Positions 54,071 through 62,988 of a stretch of 64,000 nucleotides of DNA are shown here, one piece after another. The position numbers and the translations under genes were made by a program. Under the pieces are notes generated by a model. It saw only the letters and a list, made by a program, of their open reading frames with translations, searched no databases and was not told where the DNA came from. Location: the NCBI GenBank assembly GCA_947488175.1, contig CANKYO010000008.1:1-64000 (forward strand). Reading direction: 5' to 3'. Each line of letters opens with the position of its first letter. Position 1 is the first letter of the stretch. Source of the stretch: an uncultured Paracoccaceae bacterium (GTDB taxonomy: Bacteria > Pseudomonadota > Alphaproteobacteria > Rhodobacterales > Rhodobacteraceae).

Positions 54071-55297
54071 ATGAACAGGCTTGACGCGTGTCTCTCCGAG
54101 GCTGCCGAACGGTTCGGCACGCCGTCCTATGTCTATTTGACTGATGCAATCGAGACGCGCATCGCCGAAATCGAAAGCACATTGGGCCGGTGGTTCAGCC
54201 TGAGTTACGCGATGAAATGCAATCCGAACCCCGGACTGCTCGAATGGCTGGCGAAGCGTGTTGAGTATGTTGACGTGTCTTCGATTGGCGAGTTTCGTTT
54301 GGCCCGACAGGCTGGCTGGGGGCCAGCACAGGCCAGTTTTACAGGGCCAGGAAAGCGTGACGCCGAAATCGCAGAGGCCATCGACGGCGATGTGGGCGAA
54401 CTGGTCGTGGAAAGCGTGCATGAGGCCATCGCCGCAAACCGTGTTGCGGGCGAGGCAGGTAAGATTCAGAACATTCTGATCCGCATCGCGCCGTCCTCAG
54501 TTCCCAAAGGATTTGGCGATCACATGGCTGGTCGGCCAAGCCCGTTCGGGATTGATATTGAAGACGCGGCAGAACAATTGCCACAGATACTGGCGCTTCC
54601 GAATTTGTCGGTGGTCGGGCTACATATCTACTCGGGAACGCAATGTCTGAAGCCAGATGCGATCTGCGAAAACTATCGCATCTTCATGTCCGTTTTTCGC
54701 GAGCTGTGCGAAGCTTATGACATCACTCCGCAAAAGCTGGTATTTGGGTCTGGCTTGGGCATCCCTTATCACGCTGGTGATACACCGCTGGATCTGACCG
54801 ATGTGGCCAGCGTTATCGGTCCCGAACTGGATCACTTCCGATCCGAGGACCGTTTTGCCAAAACGCAATTGATCCTTGAGTTGGGTCGCTACCTTGTTGG
54901 CGAAGCGGGTTACTTTTTGACGAGCGTGGTCACGATCAAGGACTCTCGCGGCACCAAGATTGGTATCTGCGATGGTGGCATGAATAATCATCTGCCTGCG
55001 TCCGGGCATTTTGGTATGGTCATCCATCGCAACTATCAGATGCATCGCGTCGGCGGTGGTGAGGCGGACGAAAAGATCAATCTTGTTGGTCCGCTTTGTA
55101 CATCAATCGACAGGCTGGCCAGTGGTGTCATGCTGCCACATCTAAGTGAAGGTGATATCGTTGCTGTTCATGCCAGTGGTGCCTACGGCATCACCGCCAG
55201 CCCGATTTACTTTATCAGCCACCCGGCGCCGAAAGAAGTTTTGGTCGAAGGCGGCCAATTGACCGACGTCTCAAGAAAGTTCGAACTGGCACGATAA
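54071..55297 (+). CDS. PLP-dependent fold-III decarboxylase (LysA/BtrK-like)
   Basis: 408 residues from ATG 54071; the frame opens earlier inside the carrier gene. Alanine-racemase-fold features: SLSYAMKCNPNP with the PLP Lys, VEYVDVSSIGEFRLA, GLHIYSGTQCL (H-x-G-S-Q position), LILELGRYLVGEAGYF (E-P-G-R position with Leu), CDGGMNNHL and GPLCTSIDRL with the active-site Cys of the other subunit. Related enzymes decarboxylate diaminopimelate, ornithine, or carrier-bound amino acids (BtrK, VinO). The carrier next door suggests the last. Also similar to the exosortase-A-associated decarboxylase group; no exosortase gene is seen here. Confidence 0.88.
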   Translation: MNRLDACLSEAAERFGTPSYVYLTDAIETRIAEIESTLGRWFSLSYAMKCNPNPGLLEWLAKRVEYVDVSSIGEFRLARQAGWGPAQASFTGPGKRDAEIAEAIDGDVGELVVESVHEAIAANRVAGEAGKIQNILIRIAPSSVPKGFGDHMAGRPSPFGIDIEDAAEQLPQILALPNLSVVGLHIYSGTQCLKPDAICENYRIFMSVFRELCEAYDITPQKLVFGSGLGIPYHAGDTPLDLTDVASVIGPELDHFRSEDRFAKTQLILELGRYLVGEAGYFLTSVVTIKDSRGTKIGICDGGMNNHLPASGHFGMVIHRNYQMHRVGGGEADEKINLVGPLCTSIDRLASGVMLPHLSEGDIVAVHASGAYGITASPIYFISHPAPKEVLVEGGQLTDVSRKFELAR

Positions 55298-55347
55298 GCG
55301 AAAACGACTGTCAGAGCAGGTCACGTTCCACTCATCACACCGAGAAA

Positions 55348-55361
55348 TGCAACCGGTTGCA
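55348..55361 (+). promoter_or_regulatory. LacI-type operator before the inositol importer
   Basis: TGCAACCGGTTGCA, a perfect 14-base palindrome with the central CG expected of LacI-family sites. The same palindrome recurs at 62898-62911. It lies about 370 bases before the importer receptor gene, within the 437-base gap 55298-55734 that holds no supported gene. Confidence 0.8.
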
Positions 55362-55419
55362 AAAACACTCCATCGGCTCTAAGGTGATTCCGATAACGGT
55401 CGAAATATGTCCGGGGGGA

Positions 55420-55437
55420 TGCAGCCGGTATGCTGCA
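55420..55437 (+). promoter_or_regulatory. possible secondary operator-like palindrome
   Basis: TGCAGC CGGTAT GCTGCA: six-base arms resembling the half-sites of the main operator but with four more bases between. It may be an auxiliary site or chance. Confidence 0.3.
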
Positions 55438-55734
55438 AAATGCGCGAAACTACACTAGAGTATCTGCCGAAAGGCGCGGTCAAATGACTGAATTGGCCAG
55501 TGAAATCGGTTGTCAAATCTCTGGAGATTACAACAGTGCAGATGCATCAATGGCAGTGCCAGTTCGTGCACATGACCTGCATTCAAATACTAGCCGCCCC
55601 ACGGCGACCCAAAACCTCGTCGAGATCGCGTATCTGACACGGATTGCATCATGAATTGAGGTGAAATCATCGCCCCCAAAAGGGGTCCCGGTCTTTTTGT
55701 TGCGTGTGCCGGGCACGTTTTCTGGGAGGAAACC

Positions 55735-56679
55735 ATGAAAAAACTACTACTGACCGCTGGTTTGACAGCATTGATCGGCACCACGGCGATGGCGGAAACT
55801 ATCGGCGCTTCGATCGCGCGCTTTGATGACAACTTTCTGACCGTGATGCGAAACGGCATGGTTGATTATGCTGCTGGCATCGACGGCGTCGATCTGCAGG
55901 TCGAAGATGCGACCGACGATGTGGCCAAACAGTTGGACCAGATCAACAACTTTATCGCATCCGGCGTTGATGCGATCATTGTGAATGCTGTCGATACGTC
56001 AGCGACCGAGGCCATGTCGCAAGCGGCCGCGGCAGCTGGTGTTCCGCTTGTCTATGTGAACCGCGAACCAATCAACGTGGACACGTTGCCAGACAATCAG
56101 GCGTTTGTGGCATCGAACGAGATTGAATCGGGCACACTGGCCGCGTTCGAGGCGTGCAAGATGCTGCGCGCTGCCGGCAAGGCAGGGGGCGCCAACGGTT
56201 ACCTCTTGATGGGTCAGTTATCCAACCAGGCCGCCGTGCAGCGGACCAAGGACGTCGATGATGTCCTCGGTATGGATATGTGCAACTTTGTCAACATCAT
56301 CGACCGCCAGACCGCCGAATGGTCGCGGGACAAGGCGCAGGATCTGATGACCAACTGGCTGTCATCGGGCGAGTCCTTCGACGTGGTCTTTGCCAATAAC
56401 GATGAAATGGCGATTGGCGCGATCCAGGCGATGAAAGCCAATGGGGTCTCAATGGATGATGTCGTGGTTGTGGGCGTTGATGCCACGCAAGACGCACTTG
56501 TCGCCATGCAGGCCGGTGATTTGGACGCGACGGTATTTCAGGATGCGTTCGGTCAGGGTGAAGGATCGGTCGATGCCGCATTGGCACTGGCCCGCGGGGA
56601 AGACGTTGACCAGAAGGTCTACATCCCCTTCCAACTGGTCACGCCAGACAACATCGACGACTTCCTCAGCAAGAACTGA
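55735..56679 (+). CDS. sugar ABC importer, periplasmic binding protein (RbsB-like, probably inositol)
   Basis: 314 residues, preceded by GGGAGG. Signal peptide KKLLLTAGLTALIGTTAMA. The fold has IGASIARFDDNFLTVMRNGM, IIVNAVDTSATEAMSQAAA, LVYVNREP and VFANNDEMAIGAIQAM, the ribose/inositol binding family (peripla_BP_4). Ligand contacts fit a cyclic polyol. Neighbouring iolE and iolD make myo-inositol or a relative the best guess. A hairpin follows its stop. Confidence 0.9.
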   Translation: MKKLLLTAGLTALIGTTAMAETIGASIARFDDNFLTVMRNGMVDYAAGIDGVDLQVEDATDDVAKQLDQINNFIASGVDAIIVNAVDTSATEAMSQAAAAAGVPLVYVNREPINVDTLPDNQAFVASNEIESGTLAAFEACKMLRAAGKAGGANGYLLMGQLSNQAAVQRTKDVDDVLGMDMCNFVNIIDRQTAEWSRDKAQDLMTNWLSSGESFDVVFANNDEMAIGAIQAMKANGVSMDDVVVVGVDATQDALVAMQAGDLDATVFQDAFGQGEGSVDAALALARGEDVDQKVYIPFQLVTPDNIDDFLSKN

Positions 56680-56687
56680 TGAACACG

Positions 56688-56715
56688 GCTCTGGGCGCTC
56701 TGACGCGCCCAGAGC
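56688..56715 (+). terminator. strong intercistronic hairpin after the receptor gene
   Basis: Perfect 11-base arms GCTCTGGGCGC (56688-56698) and GCGCCCAGAGC (56705-56715) around a 6-base loop, with no T tract. It probably reduces read-through into the permease or stabilises the receptor message. Confidence 0.7.
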
Positions 56716-56749
56716 GCACGACTGACATCGACGACAGAGGAGCGGGTCA

Positions 56750-57832
56750 TTGGCAGAAGCATCGCATGGTGTCGGGGGGCTGACTTACGACAAGTCCAAG
56801 CGGTCCTGGCCGAATGAACTGAACATCTTTATTGCGCTGATCATCATCATCGTGATTTTCGAGATTCTGGGGCAAGTGCTTCCCTATATGAACGGGCAGA
56901 GCTTCCTCTTCGATACGCAGGACCGGTTCAATTCAATCTTCAACGAAGCGCGTCTGAGGATCATCATCCTGCAAGTTGCCATTATCGGCATCATTTCACT
57001 GGGCGTGACGCAGGTGATCATTTCTGGTGGGATTGACCTGTCTTCAGGTCCGTTGGTCGGGGCGGCGGCGATGATTGTTATGTCATTTGCCCAGACCGAA
57101 CTGGTCAACGGTAACCCAAATCCCAAGGCGGTGTTTGGTGACTGGGCGTTTGACCTTCCGGTGATTATCCCTGTGATCGTCGGTCTCTGCTTCGGCGCGT
57201 TTATCGGCGCAATCAACGGCTCACTCATCGCATTCACACGCATCCCGCCCTTCATCGCGACATTGGGTATGTTCCTGATCTGCCGGGGTATCGCCCAATG
57301 GTGGACCAAGGGCCAGCCGGTGTCCTTTCCCACGGAAAGCTTTGCCTGGCTGGGGTCTGGTATGATGCCGGTCGTCTGGTTTATCTTGCTGGCCGTCCTG
57401 TGTCACATCGCCTTGCGATACACGGTCTACGGCAAACACACCTACGCCATCGGATCGAACGAGGATGCGGCCCGCATGTCTGGCATCAATGTCAAGCGGC
57501 ACAAGGTGCTGGTCTATATGATTGCATCGATGCTGGCGGCGTTTGCGGCCATTATTCTGAGCTCCAAGAACCTTACCGCACAGACAGGCATGGGCCAGTT
57601 CTATGAACTTTTCGCCATTGCGATGGCCGTCATAGGCGGCGTCAGCCTGACCGGTGGGCGTGGCTCTATCATTGGTACGGTATTGGGTGCGATGGTGTTC
57701 GGGGCGATCCAGTCAGGGTTCACATACATCAAACTTGACGCCTTCTATCAGTTGATGGCGATGGGCACGATCATCATCAGTGCGGTGGTCCTTGACCAGT
57801 GGCGACAACAACGCGCAGCGTCAGCGGCCTGA
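56750..57832 (+). CDS. sugar ABC importer, permease (RbsC-like)
   Basis: 360 residues from TTG 56750, with GAGGAG about eight bases upstream. About nine hydrophobic segments. Family motifs are LGVTQVIISGGIDLSSGPLVG and FIGAINGSLIAFTRIPPFIATLGM in part, and GGVSLTGGRGSIIGTVLGA. Forms the transport channel with the receptor and the ATPase ten bases downstream. Confidence 0.92.
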   Translation: MAEASHGVGGLTYDKSKRSWPNELNIFIALIIIIVIFEILGQVLPYMNGQSFLFDTQDRFNSIFNEARLRIIILQVAIIGIISLGVTQVIISGGIDLSSGPLVGAAAMIVMSFAQTELVNGNPNPKAVFGDWAFDLPVIIPVIVGLCFGAFIGAINGSLIAFTRIPPFIATLGMFLICRGIAQWWTKGQPVSFPTESFAWLGSGMMPVVWFILLAVLCHIALRYTVYGKHTYAIGSNEDAARMSGINVKRHKVLVYMIASMLAAFAAIILSSKNLTAQTGMGQFYELFAIAMAVIGGVSLTGGRGSIIGTVLGAMVFGAIQSGFTYIKLDAFYQLMAMGTIIISAVVLDQWRQQRAASAA

Positions 57833-57842
57833 GGGGAAAACC

Positions 57843-58616
57843 ATGTCGGATATCATTCTGGAAACCCGCGACCTGACCAAACACTACGGTGGTGTGCATG
57901 CGCTGGAAGGCGCGGATTTCATCCTGAAACAAGGTGAACATGTCGCCATCATGGGGGACAATGGCGCGGGCAAATCGACATTCGTCCGTCAGATCACCGG
58001 GGTGGAACAGCGCACACGAGGTGAGGTGATCTTTGACGGCAAACCCGTCAACTTCGCGGGTCCTCTTGACGCCCGTGAGGCGGGTATCGAGGCAGTGTTT
58101 CAAACACTCGCCTTGGCTGACCACTTGGATGTGCCCGACAATCTTTTCCTGGGCCGCGAAAAGACCAAATTCAATTGGCTAGGCCCGTTTCGGTTTCTTG
58201 ATTACAAGGCCATGCGTCAGGACACGATCGACGCGCTGCAAAAGACTGGCGTGAAGATCCCCAACATCAACAATACAATCGAACGGATGTCGGGCGGACA
58301 GCGGCAATGTGTGGCCATTGCCCGGACAGCCAGCTTTCGGTCCAAGCTGACAATCATGGACGAACCGACAGCGGCACTTGGCGTGCAGGAAACTGCCCAA
58401 GTTGAAAACATTGTCCGTACGCTCAAGGAACAGGGCGAACCCCTGATCTTGATCAGCCATAATATGCGGCAGGTCTTTGACCTCGTGGACCGCATCATCG
58501 TGTTCCGACGCGGCAGGATTGTCGCAAATCTCAATAAGGAAGAGACTGACGGGCAAGATGTCGTGGCCTATATCACGGGTGCCAAGACAGGTGCTGAATA
58601 CGAAGGCGCAGCGTAG
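57843..58616 (+). CDS. sugar ABC importer, single-domain ATP-binding protein
   Basis: 257 residues from ATG 57843 (frame open from 57780). Walker A MGDNGAGKSTFVRQ, signature MSGGQRQCVAIARTA, Walker B LTIMDEPTAALG and H-loop LISHNM are intact. RbsA-type ATPases normally have two such domains in about 500 residues; this is one domain, a form common in alphaproteobacterial inositol and related importers, and would work as a homodimer. Probably the last importer gene; the LacI gene starts 79 bases later. Confidence 0.92.
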   Translation: MSDIILETRDLTKHYGGVHALEGADFILKQGEHVAIMGDNGAGKSTFVRQITGVEQRTRGEVIFDGKPVNFAGPLDAREAGIEAVFQTLALADHLDVPDNLFLGREKTKFNWLGPFRFLDYKAMRQDTIDALQKTGVKIPNINNTIERMSGGQRQCVAIARTASFRSKLTIMDEPTAALGVQETAQVENIVRTLKEQGEPLILISHNMRQVFDLVDRIIVFRRGRIVANLNKEETDGQDVVAYITGAKTGAEYEGAA

Positions 58617-58695
58617 CAGAGGTGTCATCATCACGGGCTGGCTTGGTGCTTCGAAATTGGATAAAGACCCTTGAACTGACACAGGAGAACGCAGC

Positions 58696-59694
58696 TTGGC
58701 CGTGACACTCAAAGACGTTGCAGCCCGCGCGGGGGTGTCGCGCTCTGCGGTCTCGCGTACCTATACGGAGGGTGCGTCCGTCTCTGAAAAGACCCGCGCC
58801 AAAGTGCAAAAAGCAGCGGAGGCGTTGGGCTATAGCCCAAATGCGCTGGCATCGTCGCTGACGACCGGGCGAACCAAACTGATCGGGCTGGTGTCCAACA
58901 ATTTCCACAACCCGATTTTTCTTGAGGTATTCGACCGTTTTACAAAGGGCTTGCAAGAGCGCGGTTTGCGCCCACTTCTGGTCAATCTCACTGACGAAGT
59001 AGATCCGGAAAACTCAATCCGTATGCTGCGCGCCTATTCTGTGGACGGTGTCATTGTGGCGTCATCGACCTTACCTGTCGCCTTCGCCGAAGGGTTCCGT
59101 GATGCCGGTGTGCCTGTAGTCCACTCTTTTGGGCGCCATTCGGCCAGCCCCAAGGTGAATGTGCTTGGCATTGACAATATCGAAGCCGGGCGCATGGCCG
59201 CCAATACGCTGATTGCGCGCGGTTACCGGCGGCTCGCGTTTCTGGGCGGGCCGGAAACAGCGACATCGACACAGGACCGGCTAAAGGGTTTTGCAGAGGT
59301 CAACAACGCAAACCCCGATGTCAAAATGACTGTCACGTTTGCCGACTCTTATTCCTTCGATGCGGGCCGCGCGGAAATGCGGCGCCTGCTGCGGGAAACC
59401 CCGGCAGAGGCCTATTTTTGCGGTGACGACGTGCTGTCGATTGGCGCGTTGTCGGCAATCCAGTCGGCTGGCCTGCAAGTGCCAGATGATATCGGCATTC
59501 TTGGCCTTAACGACATGGAAATGGCGGGGTGGGCGAACATCAACCTGACCACCATCCACAACCCGATCAAACAGATTATCGCCTCTTCGATCGAGTTGAT
59601 TGAGGCATCATTGAAAGACGACACACGCTATCCAGAAGCACGATTGTTTGCGTGTCATGTTGTCGAACGGGGTACCTTACGCCCGTTTTCATAG
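58696..59694 (+). CDS. LacI-family regulator of the inositol cluster
   Basis: 332 residues from TTG 58696, with AGGAG about eight bases upstream. The N-terminal HTH reads VTLKDVAARAGVSRSAVSRT and the hinge helix is NALASSL. The peripla_BP ligand domain follows (LIGLVSNNFHNPIFLEVFDRF in part; FCGDDVLSIGALSAIQSAGL). Encoded between importer and convergent catabolic genes, it most likely binds the TGCAACCGGTTGCA palindromes, released by inositol or an inositol-derived ligand. Confidence 0.93.
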   Translation: MAVTLKDVAARAGVSRSAVSRTYTEGASVSEKTRAKVQKAAEALGYSPNALASSLTTGRTKLIGLVSNNFHNPIFLEVFDRFTKGLQERGLRPLLVNLTDEVDPENSIRMLRAYSVDGVIVASSTLPVAFAEGFRDAGVPVVHSFGRHSASPKVNVLGIDNIEAGRMAANTLIARGYRRLAFLGGPETATSTQDRLKGFAEVNNANPDVKMTVTFADSYSFDAGRAEMRRLLRETPAEAYFCGDDVLSIGALSAIQSAGLQVPDDIGILGLNDMEMAGWANINLTTIHNPIKQIIASSIELIEASLKDDTRYPEARLFACHVVERGTLRPFS

Positions 59695-59700
59695 GCAGCT

Positions 59701-60855
59701 TCAACGAAACATGGGTGGTCGTGCATCCAGCCAGACACCTTCATTTTTCCCCGATTCAGCAACGGCATAGACAGCCGCCATGGACCTCAGGCCATCTTCT
59801 GCCCGGGGGTAAAGGTTCGCCGCCGGGTCCATCACGCGCCCCTCTTTGCGGGCGCTGATCGCTTCGGCCAGATCGGTATAGATATTGGCAAATGCCAGCG
59901 GCATCCCTTCCGCATGACCGATGGTGACGCGCGTTGTCCGGTCCGCCTCGGGTGACAGGTTCACCTCTCCACGTTCGATCACCTGCAGACGACCGCCAAG
60001 TGGCATATAGTACAGCTGGTTGGGCTGTTCCTGGCTCCAGCGCAGCCCGCCGGTTTCGCCAAAAACCTGAATGCCAAGCCCATGCTGGCGGCCGATGGCG
60101 ACGGAAGACGTCCAAAGCCTACCAACCGCGCCACCATCCATGCGGAAATTGACCATGGCGTCGTCTTCAAGCGTACGCACATCAATGCAGGAAACGGTAT
60201 CCGCTGACAGTTTCGTCACCTCCTGTCCGGTGACAAAGCTGGCCATGTGCAGCGCGTGAATACCGCAATCGGCAAACTGGGCCGACACGCCCGCCTGTGC
60301 GGGATCATAGCGCCAACGGACGCGGGGATTGTCTGCATCGGTGGCGTCAGCGTGGTGACCATGGGCAAATTCGGCGTTGACCAGACGGACCTTGCCAATG
60401 TCCCCACGTGCGATCATGGCGCGCATGTGCCGGACCAGTGAATAGCCGGTGTAGCCATAATTGACTGCACAGATATTGCCGGTTTTCTTGGCGATCTCCA
60501 CGATCTCTTCGCCTTCCTCGACGGTCATTGTCATGGGCTTTTCGCAGAGCACGTGAAATCCGTTTTCAAGAAAGGCCTTGGTTATCTCGAAATGGGTCGC
60601 ATTGGGCGTCGCGACCGTGACCAGATCAACCTTGTCGCCGCGCTTTTTCTCGGCTTCCAGCATGTCCTGCCAACTGCCATAGGCGCGGTCGCCAAGGCCA
60701 AGACTGCGGCCATAATCGATGCCCTGTTCGGCACGATGATCCAGTGCGCCGGCTGCAAAAGTGAACAGCCCGTCCAGACGCGCACCCAACCTGTGGGCCG
60801 GTCCGATCTGGCTGCCTTCACCGCCGCCGATCATACCCCAATTCAGCACTGCCAT
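59701..60855 (-). CDS. Gfo/Idh/MocA-family dehydrogenase, inositol cluster
   Basis: 384 residues. N terminus VLNWGMIGGGEGSQIGPAHR (NAD fold), GFHVLCEKPMTMTVEEGEE (E-K-P motif) and GVSAQFADCGIHALHMASFVTG with the Asp/His pair. Members near iolE/iolD oxidise myo-inositol, its isomers, or glycosylated forms. The gene is converging with lacI seven bases away and starts four bases after the iolE stop, last of the minus-strand operon. Confidence 0.88.
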   Translation of the reverse strand: MAVLNWGMIGGGEGSQIGPAHRLGARLDGLFTFAAGALDHRAEQGIDYGRSLGLGDRAYGSWQDMLEAEKKRGDKVDLVTVATPNATHFEITKAFLENGFHVLCEKPMTMTVEEGEEIVEIAKKTGNICAVNYGYTGYSLVRHMRAMIARGDIGKVRLVNAEFAHGHHADATDADNPRVRWRYDPAQAGVSAQFADCGIHALHMASFVTGQEVTKLSADTVSCIDVRTLEDDAMVNFRMDGGAVGRLWTSSVAIGRQHGLGIQVFGETGGLRWSQEQPNQLYYMPLGGRLQVIERGEVNLSPEADRTTRVTIGHAEGMPLAFANIYTDLAEAISARKEGRVMDPAANLYPRAEDGLRSMAAVYAVAESGKNEGVWLDARPPMFR

Positions 60856-60858
60856 GGC

Positions 60859-61755
60859 TCAGGCCCCCTCGAAACCGATGGATTGTAGATAGGCGCGGTT
60901 CAGTCTCGCATCATCAATCGGCGACGTGTCGCCTGTCGGGTCGCAATCCTGTTCGACCGTGCACCAGCCGTCAAAACCGGCGTCGAGCAACACCTGCCGC
61001 ACAGCCGGGAAATCAACATCGCCGTCGCCCAGATTGCAGAAAATCCCCTGCCCGCAGGCCGTGTAGAAATCTGTCCGGTTGGCCACTGCATCGGCCTTGA
61101 CCGCCGGATCAATGTCCTTGAAATGCATATAGCTGATCCGGTCCATATGCCGTTTCATGAAGGCCACCGGGTCAAACCCTGCATAGGAATGATGGCCGGT
61201 GTCGAAACAGATCTTGAGAATGCTGTCGTCCACCTCGTCCAGCAACCGTTCAAGCTCCGGTTCAAAATCGATGAACCCCGCCGCGTGGGCATGAATGCCC
61301 ACTGTCAGCCCGTAATCTCCGGCCCCCATCTGAGCCACGGTGGCGATCCGGTCGCGGAATGCGGCCCATTCGGCACCATCCATCTGCTCGGCCTCAGACG
61401 CACGGCCAGCGGTCGGTGCGCGGCGGGGCGATATGCTGTCGATCAGCACCAGATGCTGCGCCCCATGGGCCTGCAACGCCTTGCAGGTACGCACCGCCCC
61501 ATCCATGACATCGTCCCATTTATTCGGATCGTGGAATGGGCGGAAAACCACGCCCCCGACCAGTTCCTGTCCGAATTCTTCCAGCGCATCGCCCAGAATG
61601 ATGGGGTCTTCCGGCATGAAACCAACCGGCCCCAGCTCTATCCCGGTATAGCCTGCATCGGCGTTTTCCTGCAGTACCTTGCGCCAATGCGGATTGCGCG
61701 GATCATCCGCGAATTCCACGCCCCACGAACAGGGCGCATTGCCGATCTTGATCAT
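60859..61755 (-). CDS. iolE: myo-inosose-2 dehydratase, IolE-like TIM barrel
   Basis: 298 residues, AP-endonuclease-2-type TIM barrel. IKIGNAPCSWGVEFADDPRN at the start and GYTGIELGPVGFMPEDP are the IolE signature. Metal ligands are carried by GIHAHAAGFID, KICFDTGHHSYAG, YMHFKDIDP and CTVEQDCDP. It removes water from scyllo-inosose in inositol breakdown. Lies between two Gfo/Idh genes in one operon. Confidence 0.9.
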   Translation of the reverse strand: MIKIGNAPCSWGVEFADDPRNPHWRKVLQENADAGYTGIELGPVGFMPEDPIILGDALEEFGQELVGGVVFRPFHDPNKWDDVMDGAVRTCKALQAHGAQHLVLIDSISPRRAPTAGRASEAEQMDGAEWAAFRDRIATVAQMGAGDYGLTVGIHAHAAGFIDFEPELERLLDEVDDSILKICFDTGHHSYAGFDPVAFMKRHMDRISYMHFKDIDPAVKADAVANRTDFYTACGQGIFCNLGDGDVDFPAVRQVLLDAGFDGWCTVEQDCDPTGDTSPIDDARLNRAYLQSIGFEGA

Positions 61756-61770
61756 TCCTATCGTTCCTTA

Positions 61771-62871
61771 TCAGTAGTCTGCCACATTGACCCAGGCCTG
61801 CTTCCGGCTTGAGTCCATGACGGCTGCGACGATGCGATTGACTTCGAGGCCTTCCGCAAAGGTCGGCCAGATATTGCGGTTTTCATGGATGGCGGTCAGG
61901 AAATCCCGCGCCTCGATGATGATCTGGTCCTGATAGCCGGTGCCATGACCCGGCCCCTGACAGAACGGCAGATAATCGGGGTGTGCCGGGCCGGTCAGGA
62001 TCTTGCGAAAGCCACGTTCAGATTCCGGTCCTTCAGTTGTATACAGATGGATCGCGTTCTGATCTTCCTGATCGAAACGGATATGCCCGGCGGTGCCGTG
62101 GATTTCATAGGCATAGCCCATCTTGCGTCCTGTCGCGACACGGCTGAAGAACATATGCCCCTGCACCCCGTTTTCGAACCGGCACATCATTTGCGCCTGA
62201 TCGTCATTGGTGACGGTTTCACCTGCCCGTTCGGGATGTACGGTTTCAACGCTTGCGCAGAGGCTGGTAATCGGCCCGATCAGTGCGCGTGCGGCGTTGA
62301 TCATATGTGGGGCAAGATCACCCATGCAGCCATTGGCATCACCCTGCCCACGCCAGCCGCCAATGGTCGGGTCCGCAAAGAAATCTTCCGTCATCTCGCC
62401 GCGAAACCATGTCAGCTGCCCGATCCGACCCTCGGCGATTAGTTGGCGGGCAAACTGTGATGCTGGCGTGCGGATGTAGTTGAAACCAACCATGTGGATC
62501 GCATTTGCCGTCTCTGCTGCAGACAGCATTGCCCGGCTGTCATCCAGCGTCGCACCCAACGGCTTTTCACATAAGACAGGTTTGCCAAGCGCAAATGCAG
62601 CTTTCGCGATGTCGCGATGGGTATGTTGGGGTGAGGCGATGATAACGGCATCGACATCAGGATCATTGACCAGATCCTGCCAATCGCAGGTGGAGCGGGC
62701 AAAACCGTAGGCCTGCCGGTATTTTTCGGCCGAGTCTGGCGAGGTGGCACAGACCATTTCGAGCTTTGGCCGAAGTGCTGTGTTGAAAACCGCCCCCACC
62801 GCAGAAAAGGCAACCGCGTGCGCCTTGCCCATATAGCCGCCACCGACGATTCCGATCCGTATGTCGGTCAT
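61771..62871 (-). CDS. Gfo/Idh/MocA-family dehydrogenase (IolG-like), first gene of the catabolic operon
   Basis: 366 residues from ATG 62871; the frame is open to 62943, but that would include the operator palindrome and lacks homology. IRIGIVGGGYMGKAHAVAFS (NAD fold), KPVLCEKPLGATLDDSR (E-K-P) and GDLAPHMINAARALIG with conserved Asp and His. Likely oxidises inositol or an isomer to the ketone used by IolE. The operator 62898-62911 lies 26 bases before the start. Confidence 0.9.
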   Translation of the reverse strand: MTDIRIGIVGGGYMGKAHAVAFSAVGAVFNTALRPKLEMVCATSPDSAEKYRQAYGFARSTCDWQDLVNDPDVDAVIIASPQHTHRDIAKAAFALGKPVLCEKPLGATLDDSRAMLSAAETANAIHMVGFNYIRTPASQFARQLIAEGRIGQLTWFRGEMTEDFFADPTIGGWRGQGDANGCMGDLAPHMINAARALIGPITSLCASVETVHPERAGETVTNDDQAQMMCRFENGVQGHMFFSRVATGRKMGYAYEIHGTAGHIRFDQEDQNAIHLYTTEGPESERGFRKILTGPAHPDYLPFCQGPGHGTGYQDQIIIEARDFLTAIHENRNIWPTFAEGLEVNRIVAAVMDSSRKQAWVNVADY

Positions 62872-62897
62872 TGCGGCGGCCCTCCCGAAAAACCAAT

Positions 62898-62911
62898 TGC
62901 AACCGGTTGCA
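62898..62911 (+). promoter_or_regulatory. LacI-type operator between the divergent iolG-like and iolD genes
   Basis: TGCAACCGGTTGCA, identical to the site at 55348-55361, and followed in both cases by AAA. Its place between divergent starts at 62871 and 62989 lets one site control both catabolic transcripts. Confidence 0.85.
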
Positions 62912-62988
62912 AAATGGTTATCTTTGGTTGCAGCGCGGGTCAACAGGAATGTTGGCCGATTTCATTCCGCCGCTTTGGGGAGGGCAGC

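Noticed and set aside
52228..55297. a full exosortase/PEP-CTERM locus
   Set aside because: Only the ligase, carrier and decarboxylase types are present; no multi-pass exosortase with the Cys/Arg/His triad and no PEP-CTERM protein is encoded in the window.
55673..55685. CCCC-AAAA-GGGG near the inositol receptor gene as a terminator
   Set aside because: Short stem upstream of the gene, not after one, and no T tract.
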